Assembly: GCA_003665825.1 (NCBI GenBank)
Contig: QPFY01000015.1
Location: forward strand, 682,001-746,000
Origin: Microbotryum silenes-acaulis
Lineage: Eukaryota > Basidiomycota > Microbotryomycetes > Microbotryales > Microbotryaceae
Direction of reading: 5' to 3'
DNA length: 64,000 bases
A program made the translations under genes and the position numbers. Within the stretch, counting starts at the first letter, position 1. The number at the start of each line of letters is the position of its first letter. Shown here piece by piece: positions 9,322 through 25,566 of this stretch. The notes below the pieces were generated by a model. That model did no database searches, was not told the origin of the DNA, and saw only the letters and a list, made by a program, of their open reading frames with translations.

Positions 9322-12300
9322 CCTTCGCATCACGTCTGTACCGACCGACGGTCCCACAGGAGCACCGAGTGCCGAGACAACGGCCCCCACCCGCACCCCC
9401 CGCGGTCGCTGTCTACGGCGAATCCGTGGCTTCAGGCCCGAGTGGTGCTCCCATCCCGGGAGTTGCGGCAGACTCGCGCGGGAGCACAAACACGACCAAT
9501 AAAAAACATCTCGATGTCGATGCAGCGAGGCCAAGGCTCAACAAGAGGACTTCCTCGGACAAGTCGTCCGACGCCGCTTTCACGCCTCAAGGCGAGACCG
9601 CGAGCAGCAGCAGCTGGACGACGGCCTCGGCAGTGACGGGGAACAAGCCCAACGTCGGCACGAAGAAGCAGCAGAAGCAAGACGACCAGCAGGGGGTACA
9701 TCAGAAGTTCACTAGGATCCGTAAACCTAGCTCATGCTTTAACTGTCGCACAAGGAGGAAGAGGTGCAACCGTATCGCCCCGTGCGATCAGTGTGAACGA
9801 GCCGGCGAGGTTTGCGATTGGCAAGGGTGAGCAAATTCTGCACTAATTGGGAAGACGCGGAACCCATCAGCTCAACACATGTCTCTTTTATGCGGGTCCT
9901 TCTTTGATATTAGGGCAACACCGGTACTAGATCGACGGGCCGAGGTGCAGGAGTCCGTGGCATTGCGCCAGCAAGTCGCCGAGCTCGAACATCAGCAACT
10001 TTGCCACTCGCGCTTAGTGCAATTTAGCGCACCGGAGATTATAGAAAACGAGCTAAATGTCACTAAAAGTGCGCTTTTGGCACTAAAGTGCGCTAAATGG
10101 CACTAAATTGCACTAAAGCGCGAGTGGCAAAGTTGCTGATGAAGCGCTCGTTCGTTATTACTCTGCGCGCCAAGAGGGCACAATCTCGCAATCACCGTCG
10201 AGTATCGACTGTTCAAATTCAACATCGAGCCTACTTGCCCAAAACCCGCTCGATACGCTCAAGGAATGGCCTTTCGGCGACCTCCCACCTCCGACCACGT
10301 CGACCGTGGCAAACAGCTCACCCGCGGCCTCCACGGCGGGCTCCAATGCGAGGAGTGTCGGGGTCATGTCGAAAGATGAGGGTGCTGTATTGCTTGATCT
10401 TCGCGCCAACGACATTTGCGAAGCCCTATCTCATCTAGCCATCCAAGAGATTGCGCCCGCTGAGGAGGCGGCCACCGGTGCCGGTCCCAGCGCACGCACC
10501 ATTATCGACCAAGCCCACGCCCTGTTCATCCCTACCCAATCGTCGCCGTTTTCTGGGTCCATTCGTCCTACAATGAGGGGTGCACCGCTTCGGAGCCCGC
10601 CTTTGCATGCACACTCGGACGTGCATCCTTCTTGGTCAGCGGACGCTTCGCGCAAGCCCCCGACCGATGTCGACTTCCCTTTGAAAGCGCCGGACCTCCA
10701 CGAGGTCATCGCGCTCTTGCCGTCACCGCAACATGCGCTCAGCGCCATCACATACTACTGCGGCTACGTCTCGTGGTACATACATCTTGTCCATCTGCCC
10801 TCGTTCGAGAAGAGATGGGCCGAACTCACCGCCGCTCTCAATTCGGGCGACGACAATGCTGGTTCCACCGAGAATGCTATCGACCCGTTTTTTATGGCAA
10901 CTTTCCTCGGAATCTGCGCGACGGGCTTGGTGAGCTGTTTTTGATACTCTTCTTCTATGGCTCTTTCAGGAACTGACATTTGCGTCATCCTGTTCAGTCG
11001 ATGATGCCGGCGAAACGAGCAAAGCGAGACGGCTTTGGGTCGGACAAGGAAGCCATGGTCGAAAAATGGCTTGGCGCTGCGATGCTGGCACTCAGATACG
11101 GAAGGGTTAGTTTTTCACACCGGTCTTTACTCTCGAGCGCGTAGCAGTGGAAGGTAAAACGCCTGACTGAACGAATACTTCGGGTGCGCAGTTCGTCGAG
11201 GCGCCGACTTTGGAAAGCATTCGCGCGACAACGGTCCTGGCTACTTTCAGGGTGTTCATGTCGACCGGGGAGACTTTTGGTACCGGGATGTGGTTTTTGC
11301 CTTACCTTTATCTTCAAATTGGTCAACGAGATGGCGTGACTGATGCTCCTTACCAACTGTATCAGGGCTCTTCTGGGGCTTGCAAGTCAGACCGCAATTT
11401 CTATTGGACTACATCGTGACCCGGACCGCACCCCAGGTCGCTACACGCTGTTCGAGGTCAGCTAACTAGATACATCGCTTACCAGCCTAAGCCAATAGAA
11501 TTGACCGGTCAATGCTGCGTTCCGCTTTCTGTTTTTCAGGCGGAGGAACGCCGACGACTCTTCCACAGCCTGTTCACTCTCTGCGTGCTCTCGTCGTCCG
11601 CCGTTGCTCGGACGTGGACGATTTTCGACCTCAACATGATCGATGTCATGCTTCCACTCGATGCGAATGACGACGAGATCGAGACCGAGGAGGCAGCTAA
11701 TGTCGCCTTGGTCGCTCGAGCTCGCTCTTTCTCCGAGACCCCAATGACGAGCGTAATAGCCAAAATGCAACTCGCGGTAAGCCTAGACATCCTCATCAAG
11801 GAAGCTGGCCAAGTACGGGGCGACTCGCTGAGACCTCCCCATAAATCACACAGATCATCTCAAAGCGAATAGGAGACGCCGCTTTCGGCATTCGTAATGT
11901 TTCGTACCGAATGGTGCTCGACTTTGATTACGAGCTCAGCCACTTTGAGTTGTCCTTTCCCGGATGCTACCAAGTCAAAATTGATAGCTACGGCAGTTTG
12001 TTGCGGTCTACGCCGCACATTACGGTGGTGGAGATGCGAACTTGGTAAGTCCAACAAACCAGCTGGACAAGGATGGGTCGTCAGTTCCATGCGGACCCAG
12101 GTTCGCGCACCAAATCTGACCATACCAAATACAGCATGCTTCAAATGTCGCTTGGAACCGAGTATCTTAGGCTGCATCGAGCATTCTTGCGTAAGTTTCG
12201 TCGCCTCAGCTCGTGATCTCCGGCACTTCGCCCTTATTATCAGTTGCTCACGCGCCCGATCAAACCCACCTCAAAGTTCTCGCCGCGTCCAACGATGATT

Positions 12301-13069
12301 ACAAGAGATCCAAGATGCAGTGCGTTCTGTACGCCAAACGCCTCCTCGCCATCTTCGCCTCGCCCTCTTGTAGCCAGCAACCTTGGGGCGGGTTGACCTC
12401 GAAGGCCGTCGCGGTGAGTCCATGCTCTCCCCATTCTTCGGGTCTATCGTCTATTTGGGCCCATTTCCTGATTATGTATCGTTTTTGTCCATCCCGCAGG
12501 CTGCTGTTGTGCTGGCCATGACGTGTCTCGCTTTCCCCAACGATCCCGAAATCGATCTGCTCCCCGGCCTTGTGCACCGAGCGGCTGCGCAAATGGAGAG
12601 ACATCAAGCCGTCTCGGTACGTCGCCGCCTTTGTTCTACCTAGACATACTAGCTCGAGCGCCGGCTTACATCGTATGTTGCTACATTGCAGCTTATTTCG
12701 AAGAAGGGCGCGGCACTCCTACGGTTCCTACTCGCCAAAGTCGCCACTGCCGCAGCCGCGCACGTCCAAGAGCCGATCAGTAACATCAAACGCGCACGCA
12801 GCACCAGCACACCGTTCAACCTTCACGGAACGAACCAATACTCGTCACGGTGCCATCCCGTGCAATCCTACTCCACCTCGTCCTCGGATTTAGCCCCTTC
12901 GGAAGCACCGTCGACTCAAGCTAGCACTTCGTCGCGAAGATCAGCCGAGAAGTCGACTCAGGCAGCGCTCGATGTCGATCTCTCGTCATTCCTTGGTTCG
13001 GATATCTTCGAGTTCGGGTCTTCAACAGGGGAGGCACAGGGTGTAGACTTTTCCTTCCGGTGTTCTTGA
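9078..13069 (+). CDS. Zn2Cys6 transcription factor with fungal_trans domain, interrupted by a MITE
   Basis: Exon 1 (9078-9826) starts MDPTDFNLDSEL, has Ser/Thr- and Gln-rich stretches, and ends in a binuclear zinc cluster, CFNCRTRRKRCNRIAPCDQC followed by ERAGEVCDW (six Cys in Zn2Cys6 spacing). Intron 9827-9913 leads to a heptad-like dimerisation helix, AEVQESVALRQQVAELEH. There a 146-bp MITE (9993-10138) interrupts the frame; without it the text would continue EALVRYYSARQEG. Downstream exons give a fungal_trans-type core with LLGLASQTAISIGLHRDP and AEERRRLFHSLFTLCVLSSS, and the gene ends VDFSFRCS at 13069. Such proteins bind CGG-type sites in the nucleus; the target pathway cannot be told. 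With the MITE unspliced, the protein stops inside the insertion, leaving the zinc cluster without the regulatory core. About nine introns follow the usual GT/AG pattern. Confidence 0.85.
9279..9320 (+). repeat. Hexanucleotide (AGCACG)7 encoding Ser-Thr repeat
   Basis: Seven exact AGCACG units in exon 1 of the Zn2Cys6 factor. They encode a Ser-Thr run in the disordered region before the zinc cluster and are prone to length variation without frameshift. Confidence 0.9.
9993..10138. mobile_element. 146-bp MITE with ~35-bp terminal inverted repeats
   Basis: The ends CAGCAACTTTGCCACTCGCG and their reverse complement match for about 35 bp with one 1-base gap. The element is flanked by AT on both sides (9991-9992 and 10139-10140), a possible 2-bp target duplication. 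The middle contains further copies of a GCACTAAA-type motif in both orientations, so the whole single strand could fold on itself. There is no coding capacity. Element plus duplication is 148 bp, not a multiple of three, so it shifts the frame of the host exon. The superfamily is not clear. Confidence 0.85.
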
Positions 13070-13248
13070 GTCGAAGGAACGCTGGCTTTGCGTATACTTT
13101 TATTGTGCACTTGTATTGTCCTCTTATGTACCTCGATTTTCTCGAGCTTGGTTCCTGAGCTGTGCCCCCCCCCACACACTCCAAGTCAACGTTCAAGATT
13201 ATACATCACAATCACACTCTACAATCACACACGGCCATGTAACGAATA

Positions 13249-14492
13249 TCAGGCGAGATTTCGGCAGCAATTCATCAGCTTACGGTGGGATGGCTCTAGC
13301 TTCGGGCAGAACACTGCGCATGTCCACTCCTTGCAATCTCCCTGCATATGGAGGGCCCACAGCACGTCCTCGGTCGCCTCGATACGCATTCGTCGGTCCT
13401 GCGTCTCGTCCGACATCCAATTCGCATGGGACCTGAACTTCTCGAGCGAGACGCACACATCATCGCCCATGGTGTGCGGTTGCCCGACCGCGGCGTGAAG
13501 TCTACGGTTCTCTGGCTTGTACTTGATGACGGGGGTGATGGAGTAGACGCGTTGAAACTCGACAAACAGGAACATATCGCTGACTTGCTTGGGTCTCTGG
13601 TCGCCGCAATCGACGAGCTGCTTCTTGACCCATTGGTCGTCCCACATGGGCGTTTCGTAAATGCCCCCGATGGCATCGAGATCGGCGCAGACGGACCGTG
13701 CCGGTCGATCGTAGAAGCTGTTAATGTAGAAGACGAACGCGCCCATCCTTTCGCGAGACCAGAACTGCATGTATACGCCGCGGTCTTCTGGAAGCCAATC
13801 CTTGTACGGGAAGCGCGTGAGGATGTTGGTCATGGGGAAGATATCGGCGTCCAAGACGAGCACACTAGGGAATGTGTCACGCAAAAGGTCAGCCCAAAGA
13901 CAAGACAGGAAAGAGCATTCACGCTTTCTGTGTATCTTCAATCGCACCTGTCTATCTTCTGCGTGGTCAGGTATTGGTAGAGGGTTGCCCATCGCTGGAA
14001 GCAGAACAACTCGTATGCGACCGGGTTCAGCGACGAGTGCTTGTACGTGTGCGCGAGTTGTCGGTTCGAATCAGTATTCTCCTCGACCCAAACGACCGTC
14101 ACGGCGGCGGCTCGGAAGAGCGAGGGCCAATCGACCTTGATGTCGTCCACCGCCGGGCCGTCAAACGGATGCCGGAGCAGATGGATCGTCGCGTCAGGGT
14201 GTGAGTAGCGCGTGTACAGCAGCGCGATCGCTTGCCAGTCATGCATGTGCCCCGACTGTACGTATGCGATATCATTGGTTGTACTGTTGTAGCTGAATTC
14301 ATCGCTAACGGGATGCCGCGTGCTGCCTATGCCACGTGAGGAGGACGTCCTCGACAGGCCAAACAGGAGCAGCAACACGAGGGCCGTCGCGACGATCACT
14401 TGCTTCGCGTACGGCCGTGTGAAGCCTTGGGTTCGGTTCGACACATCGCGGTCCGATATCTGAAGCGGGAGATAATTCGCTCTTGTCGTCAT
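13249..14492 (-). CDS. Type II membrane glycosyltransferase-like protein (DxD)
   Basis: Two exons with one intron (donor GTGCGATT, acceptor CCCTAG, about 13868-13949) joining QKIDS to VLVLDADIFP. Start 14492 (MTTRANYLP) gives a short cytosolic tail, one membrane span VIVATALVLLLLFGL near residues 32-46, then a lumenal domain of about 350 residues. The lumenal part has YELFCFQRWATLYQYL followed by VLVLDADIF; a DxD after a hydrophobic strand is the metal/nucleotide-sugar site of GT-A glycosyltransferases. Eight or more Cys near the C-terminus suggest disulfides. Acceptor and donor sugars cannot be told. It heads a run of three minus-strand genes with the same topology, consistent with Golgi polysaccharide or glycoprotein synthesis. 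Confidence 0.65.
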
Positions 14493-15332
14493 ATCGGCGG
14501 GCACACGGTCGCTCGTGAGGAAGCACGTTGTGGGCGGAGTCCGAAGGCGCGGGTAAGCACCGGAGGCCTGTTTGCATCGTGATCGTGAGGCACTCCAGGC
14601 TACTCCAATAGACTCCAGGGCAGTCGGCTGCAGTCCCGGGTAATCCGGAGTTGGCCAGAGTTGGCCGAGGCTCGTGCACCGGGTCCCAGCCTTCATTTGC
14701 CACGACTTGCCACGTGGCGGCTCGACACACGGGAGAGCATAGACCAGGCACAAAACATGTTATAACTCATTCACTATTTGAGTTGAGTCTCCAATATTGC
14801 GCAAAGCTTCAAAATTTGGAAGTTCATGCTAGAAAAGTAGGAGACATGATGGTGAGTGCCATTGCTTCGAATCTTCGATTCGAGTTACTATCAGATCACT
14901 TGCAAGAAACGGCGCATGGCACAGATGTCTGAGGCATATGAAATCGATTCCGTTCTGCCCCGATCGGCGATGAGTCCTACAGTCTATGCAGGTCTATGCC
15001 ATCGCCAACCCTTGACGAGGTAGTTTCCCGTCTCAACTCTTCTTGTACCTACGTTACTTGTTTGCCACTGTGTCTTGTTGCTCTCATTTTTTGAGGGCTT
15101 GAAGTTGATTCGGCGAGCGTATGCCGGCAATGGTCGTCTGTGGCAGCAGAATATGGCTCAAACATTCAACTATTGATATCCGAATGTCAGCTGAAAAGGA
15201 CCTCACTTGGAGGAGTGTCGCATAGATATAATGGCATAGCATAACATAATAGGTGGTACAAAAATGAACGGCAACCAAGTGTCTCTAAGGCGTGAATGGG
15301 CCCAAACTTCGCTCATCGACGCCGACAGCGAA
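14493..15332. other. Intergenic, no gene seen
   Basis: Lies between two minus-strand genes and holds the promoter of the DxD protein and the 3' flank of the next gene. Only short frames are present. The part 14750-15260 is more AT-rich than its surroundings. Confidence 0.45.
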
Positions 15333-16526
15333 CTAATCTACGTAATGCGAACACCCCTGCCTGAATGGCATCTCCTTGTACAGCTCGTCTTCACCAACCA
15401 AATGCTCCTTCAGGCGATTTCGCCGCTCCCGGATGATCAACTGTCGAGTGTTATCCTTTGCGACCAGCCCGAAATCGCATCGTCGGTGCTCGAGCATGAT
15501 CAGGGTCTCGGCTTTGGCCACCGGCAGGATGATAGGCATAAAGCTGCTGGCAGAAACGCCAAGGACCTTGGCGCTCGTCATGATGTCGATTGCTTCGAAG
15601 GCGTCGGTCGTGCTGGCCACGACGTGCGGGCCATCGATCCAGTCAATCTGATCCTTCTCGTACCCTTCGGCAACGATCGTGACACAAAGCGGCTCGATCC
15701 CAGCGACCTTGGTTGCGACGTCATACAAATCTTGCAATTCCCGTCGGTTCAGTGCTCGCGTATCGCCTTCGAGACTGACGTCGCCGTATCGATGATGGAT
15801 CGCCGCCGAGTTCTCGGGTCCGCACCGGGTGTGGGTCACCGTGTGGTTCAGCCCGCGAACGGCCTCCCAGTCCTTTTTCCACTCGTCCTGGATGCAGTGA
15901 ATTTTGTTTCCCGTCAAGATCCGGCCTCGCGGGTTGTACGAGATGACGTTGCATGACTTGTGCATCGGCTTGAGCGGGACGTCGCACCCAACGCCTTCGA
16001 GGTCGTGGAGGTAATCGATGTCGAGCACGTCCGAGAGATCGCACGTCTTGATCGAGTCAATCTTGATGTTGAGCGGTTGACGATGCATGATATTGGAGGC
16101 GATGTAGCCATGTTCGGACCAGACGTGTTGCGGGACGTAGACACACCCGAGTCGTTTGGCCGCAAGCAGCACGCGCGCAAAGCTACCAATGTAGTCGCCC
16201 AGTCCCGAGTTCTCGAATCCCCCCTGCATGACGATCACGCACTGGGCCGTCGGTCCCCTCGACCACCGGTGTCCAGACAGGACGCGAGCGGGTCGGAGAA
16301 CAATGCAGGCGAGTAGAAGGGATCCGATCACGAAGGCGACTCGAAGTGGGTTGACCCTGGCCGAGAGCGGACCGACTAGCCACAACCGGTGTCGGCCAGG
16401 CAAGCCCGTCCGGATGGGCACCATCATGTCGTCGCCGCCGTCTTCGAGATCGTAAGCCTTTTCCCTCTCGTTCGAAGACGGCGACATGTGCCCACTGTGA
16501 TTCGAAGGGCTGGCCAATCGACTCAT
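15333..16526 (-). CDS. Type II membrane fucosyltransferase-like protein
   Basis: Uninterrupted frame of 397 residues. A cytosolic tail of about 62 residues rich in Ser, Asp and Arg precedes a membrane span (VAFVIGSLLLACIVL). The lumenal domain opens with FENSGLGDYIGSFARVLLAA, a Gly-rich loop of the kind that starts the GDP-sugar fold of fucosyltransferases and O-fucosyltransferases. It later has AAIHHRYGDV, comparable to the HxRxGD motif of that fold with the second basic residue preserved, and LGVSASSFMPIILPVAK near the end. Localisation to the Golgi is inferred from topology. The enzyme class is plausible but rests on short motifs; the donor could be another sugar. Lack of introns is unusual for this window and may mean retroposition or simply a compact gene. 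Confidence 0.55.
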   Translation of the reverse strand: MSRLASPSNHSGHMSPSSNEREKAYDLEDGGDDMMVPIRTGLPGRHRLWLVGPLSARVNPLRVAFVIGSLLLACIVLRPARVLSGHRWSRGPTAQCVIVMQGGFENSGLGDYIGSFARVLLAAKRLGCVYVPQHVWSEHGYIASNIMHRQPLNIKIDSIKTCDLSDVLDIDYLHDLEGVGCDVPLKPMHKSCNVISYNPRGRILTGNKIHCIQDEWKKDWEAVRGLNHTVTHTRCGPENSAAIHHRYGDVSLEGDTRALNRRELQDLYDVATKVAGIEPLCVTIVAEGYEKDQIDWIDGPHVVASTTDAFEAIDIMTSAKVLGVSASSFMPIILPVAKAETLIMLEHRRCDFGLVAKDNTRQLIIRERRNRLKEHLVGEDELYKEMPFRQGCSHYVD

Positions 16527-17357
16527 TGCCGCGGAAGGTGGTCCTCGTCAAGCGACAAGTTACGCTCAGCGTGGCCGTCCGAGCGGTGTTGGGCCGGGCG
16601 GTCCGCGGAATCCGGCGGCGACTAGCCACGCGCAGCTGGTTGCGCACGGGTGGGTTGTAGCGGAGCGAGCAAGTTGCCTGGGATCTGAAGAGTGTCGCCC
16701 CAGTAGATCGGCGATCGGGCAAGACAGGCGGTCCGGAACAGCTGGGCGAAGTAACCACAGACAGCAGCGAGTTGTCGTGGCTGGAAATCGAATGAAGCGA
16801 AGAGTTGACCTGTGCGACCAACGCCAATAACAGCGTGATGCCTCGGGCGAGAGTGCGCGACGGCGCCCGCTGATCAGGCCAGCTTTAGGTGTGATCCTGA
16901 CAATAACCCGAAGCGATCGCCATTGGCTGAGTCCAGGCCTTTTCAGGGTATCCAACCAAGCTAGCTGACGAGCATCTTATAGTACTAAGTACCTCTGCAA
17001 GCCTTCACCTCTGAAAATTGAAGAGAGACCCAGAAAACTTGGAGAAGACTGTCTGAAAGATTTTTTCTTCTCTAGGATACCTATCGCCGTGCTAGTACGG
17101 TATTTAGAAGCGCTCGGGAGCAGCCACTGGGACGAGCTCCAGTGCCCTTGAGTCCGACGAGTGTTCGCTCCCGGGTCTCGCAAAGTCATCCAACGCTAAT
17201 TTGAAGGGGGTGCCACTTGTTGCAATTTGGAACCAAGAAACGTTGCGAATACCTATTTCAGGAAAGTAACAATGTGCGCGTCGGGCACATGGCGAGGCCT
17301 GCGCCGTTAGAGTCGCTCAAGCTCAACGGCTGCAATGCAGTGTGCGGTTGATTGATT
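16527..17357. other. Intergenic, no gene seen
   Basis: Upstream of the fucosyltransferase-like gene. Overlapping frames up to 214 codons occur on the minus strand (16183-16827), but they overlap the start of that gene and look like composition-driven open frames. I see no supported feature. Confidence 0.45.
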
Positions 17358-19078
17358 TCATGAGCCTGTTCTATTATCGACACCGCTTATGATATGCCAC
17401 AACATTCTCAGCCAAACGGAAGGTATCCCGGGTAGCGTCCACTACGACTCAGAGAGCCATCGTGATCAGCGGAGGTTGGCAATGTGGAAGTCTCGTCGGC
17501 GCGATTCGACTCACATGCAGACAATCCGGTCGATCGGACGCCCCGACCACTCGAGCGTCAGGTCTCTGTCCAGCCATCTCTGTGACGTTCATGTAGACCA
17601 ACGAGCCTGAATTATCCCGCGTCCTCCCCTTGCGCGCAACCGTGTCCATCTCGGCCGCCCACCACGAGTTTTGCAAGTCAAGCGGTTGCCACACCCGGTT
17701 CGAATAGTCCGAATCGCTCGCTCTCGGCGGGGCTGAATCGAGCGGAGCAACGTGGTAGGCGCACCCTGGCGCCCCCAGTGGTGTTGACCGACCGATGATA
17801 TCGAAGCGGGGCAGCTCGACCAGCTCGGACAGGAGGTCGCGGATCTGCGCGGACGAGGCTCAGCTCAACATGCGCCTTGGATGATACTGGACTCTGACCC
17901 GATTTGTGACTCACCATTGCCTGGCTGACATCAATCAGATCTTGGGCGTTGAGTCCGAACTCGTCGCTCTTCCAATGAGATCCACTGTTGAAGAGCAGCA
18001 CGGAATTTTGCTGACCCAGCCATGTCGGATCCGTTGACAATGGATGCAACAATGATCGCCAGTTGGTTTGACGCAATCGTTTGCTCGTTCCCTCCTTAAG
18101 GAACACAGGACTCACGCGCATCGCTTTGGCGAGCTCGGTGATTCGGGTCATGTTGACCAATGTATCGTGCCTAACAAACCGCACCACCGGTGCCTCAAAG
18201 CGTGAATCGGGCACGTGCGGCAAATCCCTCCGCAACCGCTTGAGCCAAGTCGATCGCCAGATCGTAATCTCCGCCGTCTCGTTGGGGATTGAAGTGTATC
18301 TGAAAGGAGCCCCCTTTGATTTGGGGTCGACGTAGTAGCCGCCTCGTGCGACTCGCAGCAGGCCACCCCAGTCGATTTTCGAGTGATGAGTTTGCGCATC
18401 CTCCGGGTCGACCAAACCACCGAGGGCGGTCATCATCTGCTGGCTGGTTTCATCACCGACGATAATGAGGCCATGTTCCGAGTTGAGCAATCGCTTAACG
18501 AACAGATACGCGTTCCATTCTCGCATTTCTTTGCGCGAGCGCAGCTTCGGTATCCATCTCCATCCCGCGACCGACAAGCCGATCTCTTCGACCCTGTTGG
18601 GAAAGGCCGGATCGAACGCCATGGCGCCGTACTCTTCTTGGGTATCCGAGTGCGTAAAGGGTTGAGCCAGTGGAAACCAATGACCGGACCCTAGTCGGTG
18701 GAAACGCTTTGATGGCACGAAAGCCGGCCGGCCCAAGCGCAAGCCAAAAAGACTGGGCGAATCGGACAAGATGAGCAGCGCCATGAGAAGGGCGAAAGTG
18801 AGCAAAGAATAGCGTATGAAGGAGGCGAGTGACCGCGACATGTACACCTTGCGCGGACCGGGTGCTTTGGCCGAACTTGTGTCGCTGTTCGAAGCCTTGG
18901 ACGAGCTCGAGATGGAGCCGGCGCGCCGAGGTGGAGTCCAGAGTGCAGCGCCGTGGTACCCTTTCGGACTGGCCCCTCGGGCGGACGACATCGGGCGTGA
19001 TAGCAAGCGAGTCCTGGGTTTGGTCGTCACTTCCAGTCCTGCGAGCGCAAAGTAGTTCGCTGACGAGGGCCCTTGCAA
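17358..19078 (-). CDS. PC-esterase / CAS1-TBL-like O-acyltransferase homologue
   Basis: Three exons: 19078-17915, 17844-17515 and 17441-17358, with introns 17914-17845 and 17514-17442. A basic Ser-rich tail leads to one membrane span (YSLLTFALLMALLIL, near residue 90). The lumenal domain shows the landmarks of the PC-esterase/TBL family in order. LIIVGDETSQQMM sits where the family has GDS; LLFNSGSHWKS corresponds to the block with a conserved His-Trp. The final exon junction makes DCLHWTLPGIPSVW, the Asp-x-x-His motif. Relatives O-acetylate cell-wall or capsule polysaccharides in the Golgi (plant TBL proteins, fungal CAS1). Oddly, the GDS serine position is Glu, so catalysis by the usual triad is doubtful. 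Upstream ATG choice is uncertain (MSSARG at about residue 30 is an alternative). Confidence 0.75.
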
Positions 19079-19460
19079 TGAATTCGTGTCCGGGGACCGA
19101 AGCTCAAGGCGCTCGGAGGGACGCGCCTCATCGTGACCCCACGCGAGTCAACGCGGCCCTCCTGCTCGCGCTGCTATTCTACGCACCCGGAATTCCGCTG
19201 CGAAGCCCACCGTCGAGATTAATGTCACCGCAGCGGTAGCCTCAAGGGTCGTGTTCCTGGTTGATCCACTGCAGATGTTAATCATGTAGCTTTTCTTGAT
19301 GGATGTATTTGCAACTGCTTCGACCCCAACCTCAAGCTAGACAATTCATAAACAATGACTATGCGAGGCAAAGTATGCAGAAAAAGGGGTCCGTAACTCA
19401 ATCTCAGTAGTATTGCAAGTCATACCCTCGTAGGTAGGTACTTGCAGTACAAGCTAGGTT
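19079..19460. other. Intergenic, upstream of the PC-esterase-like gene
   Basis: Short frames only. Its right border is the 5-bp duplication GTACG beside the copia element. Confidence 0.5.
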
Positions 19461-19465
19461 GTACG
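19461..19465. repeat. Target-site duplication, left (GTACG)
   Basis: GTACG directly precedes the left LTR; the same five bases follow the right LTR at 24488-24492. A 5-bp duplication is typical for Ty1/copia integration. Confidence 0.85.

Positions 19466-25566
<6,101 letters not shown>

Noticed and set aside
9993..10138. Introner-type intron-generating element
   Set aside because: No good donor, branch site and acceptor set removes the insertion in frame; the inverted repeats fit a MITE better.
16183..16827. 214-codon frame upstream of the fucosyltransferase-like gene
   Set aside because: It overlaps that gene in another frame and has Ser/Arg/Pro composition typical of shadow frames.
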